Notes: a model not told the origin generated them from the sequence alone. Positions 1 through 9,641 are shown, counted from the first letter of the stretch. The stretch is DNA of 61,213 nucleotides from an uncultured Pelagibacteraceae bacterium (GCA_902569285.1 CACFTS010000003.1:1-61213), one strand, 5' to 3'. Numbers and translations: made by a program.

Positions 1-2
1 AT

Positions 3-128
3 TTATTACAAAATAATAAAAATCCAAGTGATACAGAAATTAGAGAATGGTTAGAAGGTAACATTTGTAGATGTACCGGATATCAAAATATAGTAGCTGC
101 AGTTAAAGAAGCAGCTTCTAAAATGTAG
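3..128 (+). CDS. coxS: CO dehydrogenase/xanthine dehydrogenase-type small [2Fe-2S] subunit, C-terminal fragment (truncated by window start)
   Basis: Frame 3 reads LLQNNKNPSDTEIREWLEGNICRCTGYQNIVAAVKEAASKM*; GNICRCTGY is the second [2Fe-2S] motif of this family; lies directly upstream of the large subunit. Confidence 0.85.
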   Translation, partial: LLQNNKNPSDTEIREWLEGNICRCTGYQNIVAAVKEAASKM

Positions 129-139
129 GAGAAGAAAAT

Positions 140-2515
140 ATGGCAAGTTTAGTTGGATCTAGAGTAGAAAGAAAAGAAGACAAAAAACTTTTAACAGGAA
201 GAGGAAAATACACAGCAGATGTAAATTTTATTAATCAAACATTTGCATATTTTGTACGTTCACCTCATGCAAGAGCCCAAATTAAAAAAGTTGATACAGC
301 TAAAGCAATGAAAGCTCAAGGTGTAGTATCTATACTTACAGGAGCAGATATCGCTAATGATAAAATTGGAGGATTAATAGCTGGATGGAGAATTAAAAGC
401 GAAGATGGTTCAGATATGAAAGTTCCAGCACATCCACCACTTGCAAACGAAACAGTTAACTATGTAGGAGATCATGTTGCAGTAGTAATAGCAGAGTCAC
501 TTGACGAAGCAAGAAATGCAGCAGAGCTTGTTAAAGTTGATTATAAAATATTAAAAGCCGTAGTAGATACAAATGAAGCAATGAACTCAGATCAAATCTA
601 CAAGGATATTCCAAAAAATTTATGTTTTGATTGGTTGTTAGGTGATAGAGCGAAAGTAAAAGAAGCTTTCGAAAAAGCTGATAAAATAATTAAAATTGAT
701 CTAATTAATAACAGACTTATTCCAAATGCAATGGAACCTAGAGCAGCTAATGCAGATTATAATCCATCTACTGAAGAAATTACTTTATATACAACAAGTC
801 AAAATCCACACTTAGCTAGAATAATTATTTCAGCATTTAATGGTGTTGCTCCCGAAAATAAACTTAGAGTAATAGCTCCAGATGTAGGAGGTGGATTTGG
901 ATCAAAAATTTATCCTTATGCTGAAGAAGTTGTTTGTAGTTGGGCAGCAAAAAAAATTGAAAGACCAGTAAAATGGGTTGCAGATAGAACTGAGTCTTTT
1001 TTATCAGATTGTCATGGAAGAGATCATGTTACTCATGCTGAGCTTGCGGTTAAAAATGATGGAACATTTTTGGGATTTAAAAATGAAACTATAGCAAATA
1101 TAGGTGCTTACGCCTCTGTATTTGCAACTGTTACACCAACTTATTTATTTGGACCATGTGCAACTGGTGTATATAAAATGCCAGCAGCATACAGTAATGT
1201 AAAAGCAGTTTTTACAAACACAGCACCTGTTGATGCTTATAGGGGAGCAGGTAGACCTGAAGCAACTTATACCATTGAAACATTAGTAGAAAAAGCAGCA
1301 AGAGAATTAGGTATGGATCCTGCTGAAATACGTATGAAAAACTTTCCAACTCAATTTCCATTCCAACAAACATTAGTTCATTCAGTTGACTCTGGAGATT
1401 ATGTTGCAGGTTTAAAAAAAGCCATGGAAGTAGCAGACTATAAAGGATTTGAGAAAAGAAAAAGAGATTCAGCATCTAAAGGTAAATTAAGAGGAATTGG
1501 TTTATGCTCATACTTTGAAGCTTGTGGTATAGCACCATCACCTGTTGTTATGATGTTAGGATGCGGAATAGGTTTATGGGAGTCTGCAGAAGTTAGATTT
1601 AACCCAACTGGAAATGTTACAGTATTCACAGGGTCTCATAGTCATGGACAGGGTCATGATACTACCTTTGCACAAATAGCTGCAGATCAGCTAGGAGTAC
1701 CAATAGAAAATATAGAAATTTCTCATGGTGATACAGACAAAGGACCTTTTGGTTATGGAACATATGGTTCAAGATCTTTAACTGTAGGCGGAACAGCTAT
1801 AGTAAAAGCCTGTGATAAAATAATAGCAAAAGGTAAAAGAGTTGCAGCCAAAATGCTAGAAGCAAATGTAGATGATGTAGAATTTAGCAATGGAGAATTT
1901 GTTGTTGCAAAGTCTAATAAAAAGAAAACGATAGGAGAAGTTGCTTTTGCTTGCTATTTACCAGGAACTTATGGCGAAGTTAAATCACCGTTGCCTGAAG
2001 GAGAAGAACCAGGATTAAAAGAAACATCATTTTTTGATCCTGCTAACTTTTCTTTTCCAGCAGGTTCACATATTTGTGAAGTAGAAGTTGATCCTGAAAC
2101 AGGAGAAACAAAAGTAGCCAAATATACTGCAATAGATGACTTTGGAACAATTATTAATCCTTTGGTAGTTGAAGGACAGGTTCATGGAGGAATAGTTCAG
2201 GGAATAGGACAAGCTTTATATGAAAATTGTCACTATGATAATACAGGACAGTTGGTAACAGCTTCTTATATGGATTATACAATGCCAAGAGCTGATAATT
2301 TTCCAGAATTTGATTTAGGATTTACATGTACACCTGCAACATCTAACCCTCTTGGAACTAAAGGATGTGGAGAGGCTGGAGCAATAGCGTCTCCTCCAGC
2401 TGTAATGAATGCAGTTATGAATGCAATAGGAAAAGAAATTTCAATGCCGGCAACTGCAGAAAAGGTTTGGAAAGCTTGCAATCAAAGTAAGAAAAAAAAT
2501 TCGGAAGCAGCATAA
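140..2515 (+). CDS. coxL: Xanthine dehydrogenase-family molybdopterin large subunit, form II CoxL-like
   Basis: 791 aa; GGGFGSK, AYRGAGRPEA and GCGEAG motifs; AYRGAGR is the form II active-site motif. Confidence 0.9.
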   Translation: MASLVGSRVERKEDKKLLTGRGKYTADVNFINQTFAYFVRSPHARAQIKKVDTAKAMKAQGVVSILTGADIANDKIGGLIAGWRIKSEDGSDMKVPAHPPLANETVNYVGDHVAVVIAESLDEARNAAELVKVDYKILKAVVDTNEAMNSDQIYKDIPKNLCFDWLLGDRAKVKEAFEKADKIIKIDLINNRLIPNAMEPRAANADYNPSTEEITLYTTSQNPHLARIIISAFNGVAPENKLRVIAPDVGGGFGSKIYPYAEEVVCSWAAKKIERPVKWVADRTESFLSDCHGRDHVTHAELAVKNDGTFLGFKNETIANIGAYASVFATVTPTYLFGPCATGVYKMPAAYSNVKAVFTNTAPVDAYRGAGRPEATYTIETLVEKAARELGMDPAEIRMKNFPTQFPFQQTLVHSVDSGDYVAGLKKAMEVADYKGFEKRKRDSASKGKLRGIGLCSYFEACGIAPSPVVMMLGCGIGLWESAEVRFNPTGNVTVFTGSHSHGQGHDTTFAQIAADQLGVPIENIEISHGDTDKGPFGYGTYGSRSLTVGGTAIVKACDKIIAKGKRVAAKMLEANVDDVEFSNGEFVVAKSNKKKTIGEVAFACYLPGTYGEVKSPLPEGEEPGLKETSFFDPANFSFPAGSHICEVEVDPETGETKVAKYTAIDDFGTIINPLVVEGQVHGGIVQGIGQALYENCHYDNTGQLVTASYMDYTMPRADNFPEFDLGFTCTPATSNPLGTKGCGEAGAIASPPAVMNAVMNAIGKEISMPATAEKVWKACNQSKKKNSEAA

Positions 2516-2524
2516 GGAGAAATT

Positions 2525-3310
2525 ATGAAAACATTTAATTATCATTCAGCGAAAGATGTAAAAGAGGCTTCAAAACTATCATCATCTAGCTCAGCTTTCC
2601 TAGCGGGTGGAATGACAACTATTCCTTCAATAAAGTTAGGATTAGCAAGTTACAAAGATATTATTGATATAAAAGGAATAAAAAGTTTGTCAGGAATTAA
2701 AGTTACTGGCAAAACTGTAAAAATTGGTTCAACAACTAAACATGTAGAAGTTGCTAAGTCAAAAGATGTTAAAAAAACAATCCCTTCTCTTGCTGCTTTA
2801 GCAGAGGGAATTGGAGACCCTCAAGTAAGAAATAGAGGAACAATAGGAGGATCTATTGCTAACAATGATCCTTCAGCAGATTATCCATCTGCATGTATAG
2901 CTTTAAATGCAGTAATTCATACAAATAGTAGAAAGATTGATGCTGAAAAATTTTTTAAAGGAATGTTTGAAACTACTTTAAAGAGTGGAGAAATTATAGA
3001 AGCAATAGAATTTTCAATACCAGAAAAGTCTAATTATCAAAAATATCCAAATCCTGCATCAAGATATGCTGTTGTTGGAGTGTATGTAGCTAAACATAAA
3101 AGTGGAGTTAATGTTGCAGTTACTGGAGCTAAATCTTGTGTATATAATGATAAGGATTTATCAAAAGCATTAAAAAATAATTTTTCATCTTCAGCTATAG
3201 ATTCTGTTAGAATTTCCTCATCAGGAATGAACTCCGATATACATGCATCAGCAGAATACAGAGCAAACATGATAAAAGTGTTTGCAAAAAAAGCTGTTGA
3301 GGCTTGCTAG
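2525..3310 (+). CDS. coxM: FAD-binding medium subunit (CoxM/xanthine dehydrogenase FAD subunit)
   Basis: AGGMTTIPSIKLGLA and RNRGTIGGSIANNDPSADYP are typical FAD-subunit motifs. Confidence 0.9.
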   Translation: MKTFNYHSAKDVKEASKLSSSSSAFLAGGMTTIPSIKLGLASYKDIIDIKGIKSLSGIKVTGKTVKIGSTTKHVEVAKSKDVKKTIPSLAALAEGIGDPQVRNRGTIGGSIANNDPSADYPSACIALNAVIHTNSRKIDAEKFFKGMFETTLKSGEIIEAIEFSIPEKSNYQKYPNPASRYAVVGVYVAKHKSGVNVAVTGAKSCVYNDKDLSKALKNNFSSSAIDSVRISSSGMNSDIHASAEYRANMIKVFAKKAVEAC

Positions 3311-3331
3311 CAAACATTTATATTTCATCAA

Positions 3332-3661
3332 ATGAAAAACTCGTTTGATGAAAAAATTCTAGAAGAAGCTCATGACTGGGTAAAAGCTAATCAAAAAGTT
3401 GTTTTAGCAACAGTAATTCAAACTTGGGGATCCTCTCCAAGACAGGTTGGGAGCAGAATGATTGTAAATGAAAAAGGTGATTTTTCAGGGTCTATTTCTG
3501 GAGGTTGTGTTGAGTCAGCTGTTGTAAGGGAATGTATTGGTTTAATTAAAGATAATAAACCTTATAAAAAAATAGAGTTCAAAGTTTCTAATGAAAGTGC
3601 TTGGGAAGTAGGACTTGCTTGTGGAGGAGAAATTGCAGTCTACTTAGAACAGATAATTTAA
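3332..3661 (+). CDS. XdhC/CoxI-family protein, N-terminal-type domain
   Basis: VLATVIQTWGSSPRQVGSRMIVNEKGDFSGSISGGCVE. Confidence 0.85.
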   Translation: MKNSFDEKILEEAHDWVKANQKVVLATVIQTWGSSPRQVGSRMIVNEKGDFSGSISGGCVESAVVRECIGLIKDNKPYKKIEFKVSNESAWEVGLACGGEIAVYLEQII

Positions 3662-4342
3662 ATGAAATATTCTCAACTTAAGGAAATAATTAAAAAAAAG
3701 GCCTCAAAGACAGAATTTGCAATTGTGACTAATCTTGGAAACGGTTTAAGTGAAATATATGAACCTGCAAAATCATTAAGTAAGGAATTTGAAACACACA
3801 AAGAGCAAATTAATGATTTTTTTAAATTAAAAAAAAATGGAGTAATCGAAAAAACAGAAATATTTGTTGAAACATATATTAGACCTATAAAAGTTATTGT
3901 TGTAGGTGCAGTTCATATAGCTCAATATTTGGTAAATTTTGCAAAAAGTTTAAATTTTGAAATTTCTATAATAGATCCACGTGGTTATTTTGCATCAGAA
4001 CAAAGATTTCCAGATATAAAAATTATTAACAAATGGCCAGATGAAGCTTTTAAAGAAATAGGAACAAATGAAAATTCTGCACTAATTGCATTAACTCATG
4101 ATCCTAAAATAGATGATCCAGCATTACAACATGCTCTTAATAAAAAATTTTATTATATAGGAGCGTTAGGTAGCAAGAAAACTCATGCAAATAGATGTGA
4201 AAGATTAAAAGTTGCAGGTTTTAGTGATACCCAAATACAATCAATACATGGACCAATTGGAATAAAATTAGGTGGAAGATCTGCACCCGAAATAGCTTTA
4301 TCTATTATTGCTCAACTAGTTTCTGAAACTTATAAAAAATGA
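3662..4342 (+). CDS. XdhC family protein, Rossmann C-terminal-type domain
   Basis: VIVVGAVHIAQYL...ALTHDPKIDDPAL...YYIGALGSKKTHANRCERL...HGPIGIKLGGRSAPEIALSIIAQ. Confidence 0.85.
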   Translation: MKYSQLKEIIKKKASKTEFAIVTNLGNGLSEIYEPAKSLSKEFETHKEQINDFFKLKKNGVIEKTEIFVETYIRPIKVIVVGAVHIAQYLVNFAKSLNFEISIIDPRGYFASEQRFPDIKIINKWPDEAFKEIGTNENSALIALTHDPKIDDPALQHALNKKFYYIGALGSKKTHANRCERLKVAGFSDTQIQSIHGPIGIKLGGRSAPEIALSIIAQLVSETYKK

Positions 4343-4911
4343 TTAAAGCAATTCTCCTTGCTGCTGGTCAATCTAAAAGACTTAAATTTGAAAATAAACT
4401 AATAAAAATATATAAAAAAAAACCATTAATTAATCATTCATTAAATACATTGCACAAAAGTAAAGTTGATAAAGTTGTAATTGTTCTTGGTTATCAAAAT
4501 AAAGAAGTAAGAAAAGTGATTAAAAAGAATAAAAAAAATATTTTTGTATTAAACAAAAAATTTAGATTAGGAATGTCATCTTCAATTAATACTGGGATAA
4601 AAAAAATTTCAAAAAAAGATAAAGGGTTTATAATTGTTCAGTCTGATATGCCATTTATAAAGACTTCAGATATTAATAAAATCTATAATTCAATATCTAA
4701 AAAAAGATATTTAGTTTACGCATTAAAATTTAAGAATAAAATTGGCAATCCAATAGGTTTTGATCGTTCAGTATTAACTAAATTTAAAAGAATGAAAGGT
4801 GATGTTGGAGCTAAGTTTATGGTCAAAAGATTAAAAAATAATACTAATTTTATAAAAGTTTTAAGCAAAAAAGTTTTTAAAGATTTTGATTTAATAAAGG
4901 ATTTTAATTAA
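4339..4911 (+). CDS. MobA-like NTP transferase (molybdenum cofactor nucleotidyltransferase family)
   Basis: IKAILLAAGQSKRLKFENKL N-terminus; QSDMPF motif; overlaps the XdhC gene. Confidence 0.8.
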   Translation: MIKAILLAAGQSKRLKFENKLIKIYKKKPLINHSLNTLHKSKVDKVVIVLGYQNKEVRKVIKKNKKNIFVLNKKFRLGMSSSINTGIKKISKKDKGFIIVQSDMPFIKTSDINKIYNSISKKRYLVYALKFKNKIGNPIGFDRSVLTKFKRMKGDVGAKFMVKRLKNNTNFIKVLSKKVFKDFDLIKDFN

Positions 4912-5354
4912 ATAGCCTTGATAGGATTTCCTTTTAACCAAGTACTATCTTCATTTTCATAATGTTCTTTTTTCCAAATTGGAGATCTTTTTTTTATTTC
5001 TTCAATTATAAATCTAGATAAGACATAAGCTTGGTCTCGATGTTTACAAGCAACAGCTATAATAATACTTATATCTCCTAATTTAAGAAATCCTTTAGCA
5101 TGTTCAATAAAAACTGCTTTATCTGGAATATCAAGTTTTTGATTTGCTTCATTGTAAATTTCTTTAAAACTTTTGATAACCATATCATCATGACTGTCAT
5201 AAGTAATTCCAGTCACTTTTTTATTATTATTGGTATTTCTAACAGTACCTAAAAAATAAATTGATGCACCAAACTTAGAGTTTTTGATAAACTTTTCAGC
5301 GCTTGAAATAAATATTTTTTCTTTTTTATAATCTACTATTTTTGTGTGAAGCAT
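4908..5354 (-). CDS. moaE: Molybdopterin synthase catalytic subunit MoaE
   Basis: GASIYFLGTVRN...HAKGFLKLGDISIIIAVACKHRDQAY...KRSPIWKKEHYENEDSTWL. Confidence 0.9.
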   Translation of the reverse strand: MLHTKIVDYKKEKIFISSAEKFIKNSKFGASIYFLGTVRNTNNNKKVTGITYDSHDDMVIKSFKEIYNEANQKLDIPDKAVFIEHAKGFLKLGDISIIIAVACKHRDQAYVLSRFIIEEIKKRSPIWKKEHYENEDSTWLKGNPIKAI

Positions 5355-5623
5355 TAACCTCCTCCGATAGGGGGTATAATACCAATTTTTTGATTCTTTG
5401 TGATTTTATAATTGTCGCTAATTATTTCATTATTTTCAGAACAAAAAGCTGAAGATTTTACAACTTTGATAAAACTTTCATTGCCTTTGAAATTTTTATT
5501 TAAATATTCAATAATTTCATTTCTTAAATCATCTACTGAAGCTTTATCTTGAACCTCAATCTCTAAGTGATCTTTATTACTAAAGTCTCGACTAGCTCCA
5601 AACAATTCTAATTTAATTTTCAA
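5354..5623 (-). CDS. moaD: Molybdopterin synthase sulfur carrier subunit MoaD (TTG start)
   Basis: Ubiquitin-like small protein ending IGIIPPIGGG*, adjacent to moaE. Confidence 0.85.
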   Translation of the reverse strand: MKIKLELFGASRDFSNKDHLEIEVQDKASVDDLRNEIIEYLNKNFKGNESFIKVVKSSAFCSENNEIISDNYKITKNQKIGIIPPIGGG

Positions 5624-5666
5624 TTTATTTGTTTACCTTTTTTTATTGGATCAATTAAAAGTTTTT

Positions 5667-6137
5667 TCATATTTTTAATTTTGATGAAAATTTTAAGTTT
5701 TCATTATTAAATTGGGACTTATTTTTTTCAATAAACTCATCCATTATCTTTACTTTCTCCTCTTCAAATTCTGCAACTTTTCTCTCATTAAGATCTACAT
5801 ACAAAGCTAGAATTTCAATTGTTGAGGCTAGATATTTTTTTTCTTTATGAATCATTTCCATTTTATATTGCAGTCTTTTTTTATCATGATCAAAATAAAC
5901 ACAATTAATATCTACTTCATCATTTAGTTGGAGTTCTTGATTGTAAGTTATATGAGACTCTACAATCATTGTACTTTTCTTAGTTGTTTTTGCAGACTGT
6001 TCTCCCATCTTAAAAATATTATTTAATGTATCAGCACCATATTTATCAAACATTAATAGATAATATGAAACATTCATATGATCGTTATAATCAATCCAAT
6101 CTTTAATTACTTTTTGAGAACTTAAGTAAACTGACAT
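5667..6137 (-). CDS. Hotdog-fold 4HBT-like acyl-CoA thioesterase
   Basis: VIKDWIDYNDHMNVSYYLLMFDKYGAD (D-x-N-H-M hotdog motif); betainyl-CoA thioesterase-like. Confidence 0.7.
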   Translation of the reverse strand: MSVYLSSQKVIKDWIDYNDHMNVSYYLLMFDKYGADTLNNIFKMGEQSAKTTKKSTMIVESHITYNQELQLNDEVDINCVYFDHDKKRLQYKMEMIHKEKKYLASTIEILALYVDLNERKVAEFEEEKVKIMDEFIEKNKSQFNNENLKFSSKLKI

Positions 6138-6144
6138 TTAAGAA

Positions 6145-6690
6145 TTAAAAAATATTTTTTAAAAATTCAGGTAATCCATCAGGATTAGTCCATAATCCAC
6201 TTTTTCCACCTTCTTTTATTAATAATTTTACATTATCAATTTTTAGGTGTGGATTAACTATTTTGCTTAGATCGTAAATAGTTATTAAAGCAGCATTGAC
6301 ACCCATTATAGCTTCCATCTCAACCCCAGTTTTTGCAACTGCGGATACGACACAAAAAACTTCTAACGAATTATCCTTTTCATTCATAATAATTTTAGTT
6401 GCAGTATGATCAATTGGAAGTTGGTGGCATAAAGGAATTAGTTCGCTAGTTTTTTTAACACCTAAAACAGCTGATACTTCAGCTAAAGATATAGGATCAC
6501 CTTTAGGCATTTTTTTATTTTTAATTAAATCAAAAACTTCTTTACCTACATAAATTTTTCCAGATGCTAAAGCTCTTCTAAAAGTTTCTTTTTTAGAAGA
6601 AACATCAACCATGTTAAAAGAATTTTTTTTAAAAATTTCTTCTGCCCAGTCTTTTAATTCGTTTTGATTAACTATTTTTAAATTTTTCAT
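6145..6690 (-). CDS. moaC: Cyclic pyranopterin monophosphate synthase MoaC
   Basis: VDVSSKKETFRRALASG...GVKKTSELIPLCHQLPIDH...TGVEMEAIMGVNAALITIYDLSK. Confidence 0.93.
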   Translation of the reverse strand: MKNLKIVNQNELKDWAEEIFKKNSFNMVDVSSKKETFRRALASGKIYVGKEVFDLIKNKKMPKGDPISLAEVSAVLGVKKTSELIPLCHQLPIDHTATKIIMNEKDNSLEVFCVVSAVAKTGVEMEAIMGVNAALITIYDLSKIVNPHLKIDNVKLLIKEGGKSGLWTNPDGLPEFLKNIF

Positions 6691-7682
6691 TATCCACCAG
6701 TTTTTGATAAATTTTTAGTTGAACCTGTGTCTCCAAGTTCTAAATAGTGAGACTCTTTTTTAAATTGCATTTGTTTTAAAATAAGGTCTTTTAGTTCATT
6801 AAGCTGATCATCTTTTTGTAGTAAATGCCTAACACTTATTCCAGTGTTTCCAAATAAACATAATCTTAAGTCTCCTCTAGATGTAATTCTTAAACGGTTA
6901 CAAGTTTTACAAAAATCTTTTGAATAAGGAGCAATTATTCCAAATTTACCTTTATATTTAGGGTTTATATAGTTTAAAGAAGGACCCGCATCTCTGCCTA
7001 ATGTTTGGTATATCCATTTATTCTTATTTAAATAAGTCTTAAAAATATTTGATGATACATGATATTTTTTAAAGTAATCCAAGTTATCACCTGTTTGCAT
7101 TAGTTCTATATATCTAAAGTCAACTTTATTATTTTGAATAAATTTTGACCATATGTCAAAATCTTTTTCAGATGAGTTAATTCCATTTAGTAGAACTGCA
7201 TTAATTTTAATATTTTCAAAATTTAGATCTTGTAAATTTTTTATTCCTTGTAAAATTTCAGGCAATCTATCGTGACCAGTAATATTTTTAAAAGTTTCAC
7301 GGTCAAGACTATCTATGCTTATATTTATAGCATCTAAACCACTATCTGCTAATAGCTTTGCTTTTTTATCTAGGTGATATCCATTTGTTGTAATTGCAAC
7401 TTTTCTTATTCCAGATTCAAATTTTAAAACTTTAACGATTTCAAAAAAATCCTTTCTTACAGTTGGTTCACCACCAGTAATTCTAATTTTACAAACTCCT
7501 AACTCAGAAAAGCATTTTGCAAGACGTTTAATTTCATCAAGATGAAGGAATTTTCTATTGTCACTTTTGTCAATTTGGTAACCATTAGGCAAACAATAAC
7601 CACATTTAAAATTACAAACATCTGTAATTGACATTCTAATGTATGGAAATTTTCTTCCAAAGGTGTCTCTAAGTACTTTCAT
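6690..7682 (-). CDS. moaA: GTP 3',8-cyclase MoaA (radical SAM)
   Basis: TDVCNFKCGYC, ITGGEPTVRKDF, CKTCNRLRITSRGDLRLCLFG, C-terminal GG. Confidence 0.95.
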   Translation of the reverse strand: MKVLRDTFGRKFPYIRMSITDVCNFKCGYCLPNGYQIDKSDNRKFLHLDEIKRLAKCFSELGVCKIRITGGEPTVRKDFFEIVKVLKFESGIRKVAITTNGYHLDKKAKLLADSGLDAINISIDSLDRETFKNITGHDRLPEILQGIKNLQDLNFENIKINAVLLNGINSSEKDFDIWSKFIQNNKVDFRYIELMQTGDNLDYFKKYHVSSNIFKTYLNKNKWIYQTLGRDAGPSLNYINPKYKGKFGIIAPYSKDFCKTCNRLRITSRGDLRLCLFGNTGISVRHLLQKDDQLNELKDLILKQMQFKKESHYLELGDTGSTKNLSKTGG

Positions 7683-7733
7683 TTATATACAAAACTAGCA
7701 TAGAAGGAAAAATCTTTCCAATGCAATATATTA

Positions 7734-7769
7734 GTTTTTAACTTCCAGTTTTTCACTGGAAGTTAAAAC
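7734..7769. terminator. Rho-independent terminator-like hairpin
   Basis: TTTTTAACTTCCAG-TTTTTCA-CTGGAAGTTAAAA; lies just downstream of the minus-strand GYD gene. Confidence 0.75.
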
Positions 7770-7776
7770 AATTAAT

Positions 7777-8100
7777 TTATTTTCCAGGACCTTTATAAGC
7801 TGCTGCAATTTTTGCAGCATTTTCCGCAACTTCATTAATGTTAATTGCTTCACAAACTGCAATATCGCAAAGAGAACCACTAGCTTCTGTTGCCATTTTA
7901 ATACCTGCGCCTTGCGCAAAAGTTCCTTCAAAAACTGCTAAGAAATCGTAAGAACCTCTTAAACCAGTATAAGAAACCAGTTTAGCACCAACAGCTTCAG
8001 CAGCAGTTCGAGCTGCTTTTGCTCTATCTGACTTTGGATCTTTACAAAAACCTTGAAATCCTTGAGCAGTATATTTGCCCAATGCATAAAATGTTGCCAT
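7777..8100 (-). CDS. GYD-domain protein
   Basis: 107 aa, MATFYALGKYTAQGFQGF...LVSYTGLRGSYDFLAVFEG. Confidence 0.8.
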   Translation of the reverse strand: MATFYALGKYTAQGFQGFCKDPKSDRAKAARTAAEAVGAKLVSYTGLRGSYDFLAVFEGTFAQGAGIKMATEASGSLCDIAVCEAININEVAENAAKIAAAYKGPGK

Positions 8101-8194
8101 ATTTACTCCTTTCTAAAAAAAGATTATAACATTCCTAAATTAAATTTTTATTAAATAAGTTAAAATAATCACAACTTAAAATAGAAAAAGTTTT

Positions 8195-9637
8195 ATGTAC
8201 GAAAAATTTGGTCAATTTATTGATGGTAAATGGCAACAATCTTCTGACAAAGGAACTTACGAAGTAATTAATCCTGCAAATGAAGAAGTTTTAGGAAAAG
8301 TATCTAAAGCTACATCAGAAGATGTTGATAGAGCGTTAAAATCTGCACAAAAAGGATTAGAGGTTTGGAAAAAAACTCCTCCATGGCAAAGATCTTATAT
8401 CATTAGACGAATTGCAGATAAGATGAGAGAAAAACAAGATGTGCTTGCTAAATGGATGACACTTGAAGTTGGAAAACCTTTTGCTGAAGCTAAAGGAGAA
8501 ATTGGTGGAGCTGCAGATATTTTTGAATGGAATGCTGAAGAAACAAAAAGAATTTATGGTCAAACAGTTGAAAGTAGATTTGAAGATACAAGGGTACATG
8601 TTTACTATCAGCCTGTAGGAGTCGTTGCTGCATTATCTCCATGGAATTTTCCAGCAGTATTATCTGCTCGAAAAATATCAACAGCTTTAGCAGCTGGTTG
8701 CTCTGTTATTATAAAACCAGATGTCATTACTCCAGGAGTTGTTATGGAAATGGTTGATATTTGTAGAGAATGTGGCGTTCCCCCAGGTGTAGTAAATCTT
8801 TTATCAGGAGATCCACCTAGCATAGCTCAGCAATTGATTGATTCTGATATAGTAAAAAAGATTTCAATAACAGGTTCTTCAAGAGTAGGTAAATTAATTT
8901 TAAAGCAGGCTGCTGATAAAGTTCAAAGAGTAACAATGGAGCTTTCAGGTCATTCACCTTTTATCGTATTTGACGATGCGGATATAAAAAAAGCTGCTGA
9001 TATGGCAATAGCCGCTAAATTTAGAAATAATGGTCAAGTATGTATCTCACCTAATAGATTTTATATTCACGACAGCAAAAAGGACGAGTTTGTAAATTTG
9101 TTTGTAGAAAAAACAAAAAAGTTAAAGATTGGTAATGGAATGGATCCAGATACTCAATTAGGCCCACTTACAACAGAGAAAAGATTAAATGAGGTTGAAG
9201 AATTAGTTGAAAAAACAAAACAAGAGGGAGCAAAAGTTTTATTAGGAGGTAAAAGGCCAGCTGGTTTCAATAAAGGATTTTTCTATGAACCAACAATATT
9301 TGATAATGTTAAAGACGATTATACTATAATGAAACAAGAACCATTTGGACCTTTAGCACCTATGCTTTCTTTTAAATCATTTGATGAAGTAATTGAGAGA
9401 GCTAACAATCATGAACTTGGTTTATGTAGTTATGTTTGTACAAATTCTATGGAGAAAGCTTATTTAGCATCAGAACAATTAGAAACTGGAACCGTAGGAG
9501 TAAATACAGGATTTATTGCAATCGCCGAAGCACCTTTTGGAGGAATTAAACAAAGTGGATACGGAAGAGAAGGTGGATCAATGGCTATAAAAGATTATTT
9601 AAATGTGAAGTATACTCACATGGGTATTAAAGGTTAA
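8195..9637 (+). CDS. NAD(P)-dependent aldehyde dehydrogenase
   Basis: SPWNFP, ITGSSRVGK, MELSGHSPFIVF, NNGQVCISPNR; substrate unknown. Confidence 0.92.
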   Translation: MYEKFGQFIDGKWQQSSDKGTYEVINPANEEVLGKVSKATSEDVDRALKSAQKGLEVWKKTPPWQRSYIIRRIADKMREKQDVLAKWMTLEVGKPFAEAKGEIGGAADIFEWNAEETKRIYGQTVESRFEDTRVHVYYQPVGVVAALSPWNFPAVLSARKISTALAAGCSVIIKPDVITPGVVMEMVDICRECGVPPGVVNLLSGDPPSIAQQLIDSDIVKKISITGSSRVGKLILKQAADKVQRVTMELSGHSPFIVFDDADIKKAADMAIAAKFRNNGQVCISPNRFYIHDSKKDEFVNLFVEKTKKLKIGNGMDPDTQLGPLTTEKRLNEVEELVEKTKQEGAKVLLGGKRPAGFNKGFFYEPTIFDNVKDDYTIMKQEPFGPLAPMLSFKSFDEVIERANNHELGLCSYVCTNSMEKAYLASEQLETGTVGVNTGFIAIAEAPFGGIKQSGYGREGGSMAIKDYLNVKYTHMGIKG

Positions 9638-9641
9638 CTAA

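Noticed and set aside
1212-1475. Antisense ORFs (1212-1475, 1438-1629, 2275-2481, 3037-3270) within coxL/coxM
   Set aside because: Entirely inside strongly supported coding genes on the opposite strand; no recognisable domains.
7731-7931. Minus-strand 66-aa ORF overlapping the GYD gene
   Set aside because: Same strand but different frame from the recognisable GYD protein and running through its terminator; Lys/Leu-rich by composition only.
8357-8823. Antisense ORFs within the aldehyde dehydrogenase
   Set aside because: Sense frame is a clear ALDH with all motifs; antisense frames look like AT-rich by-products.
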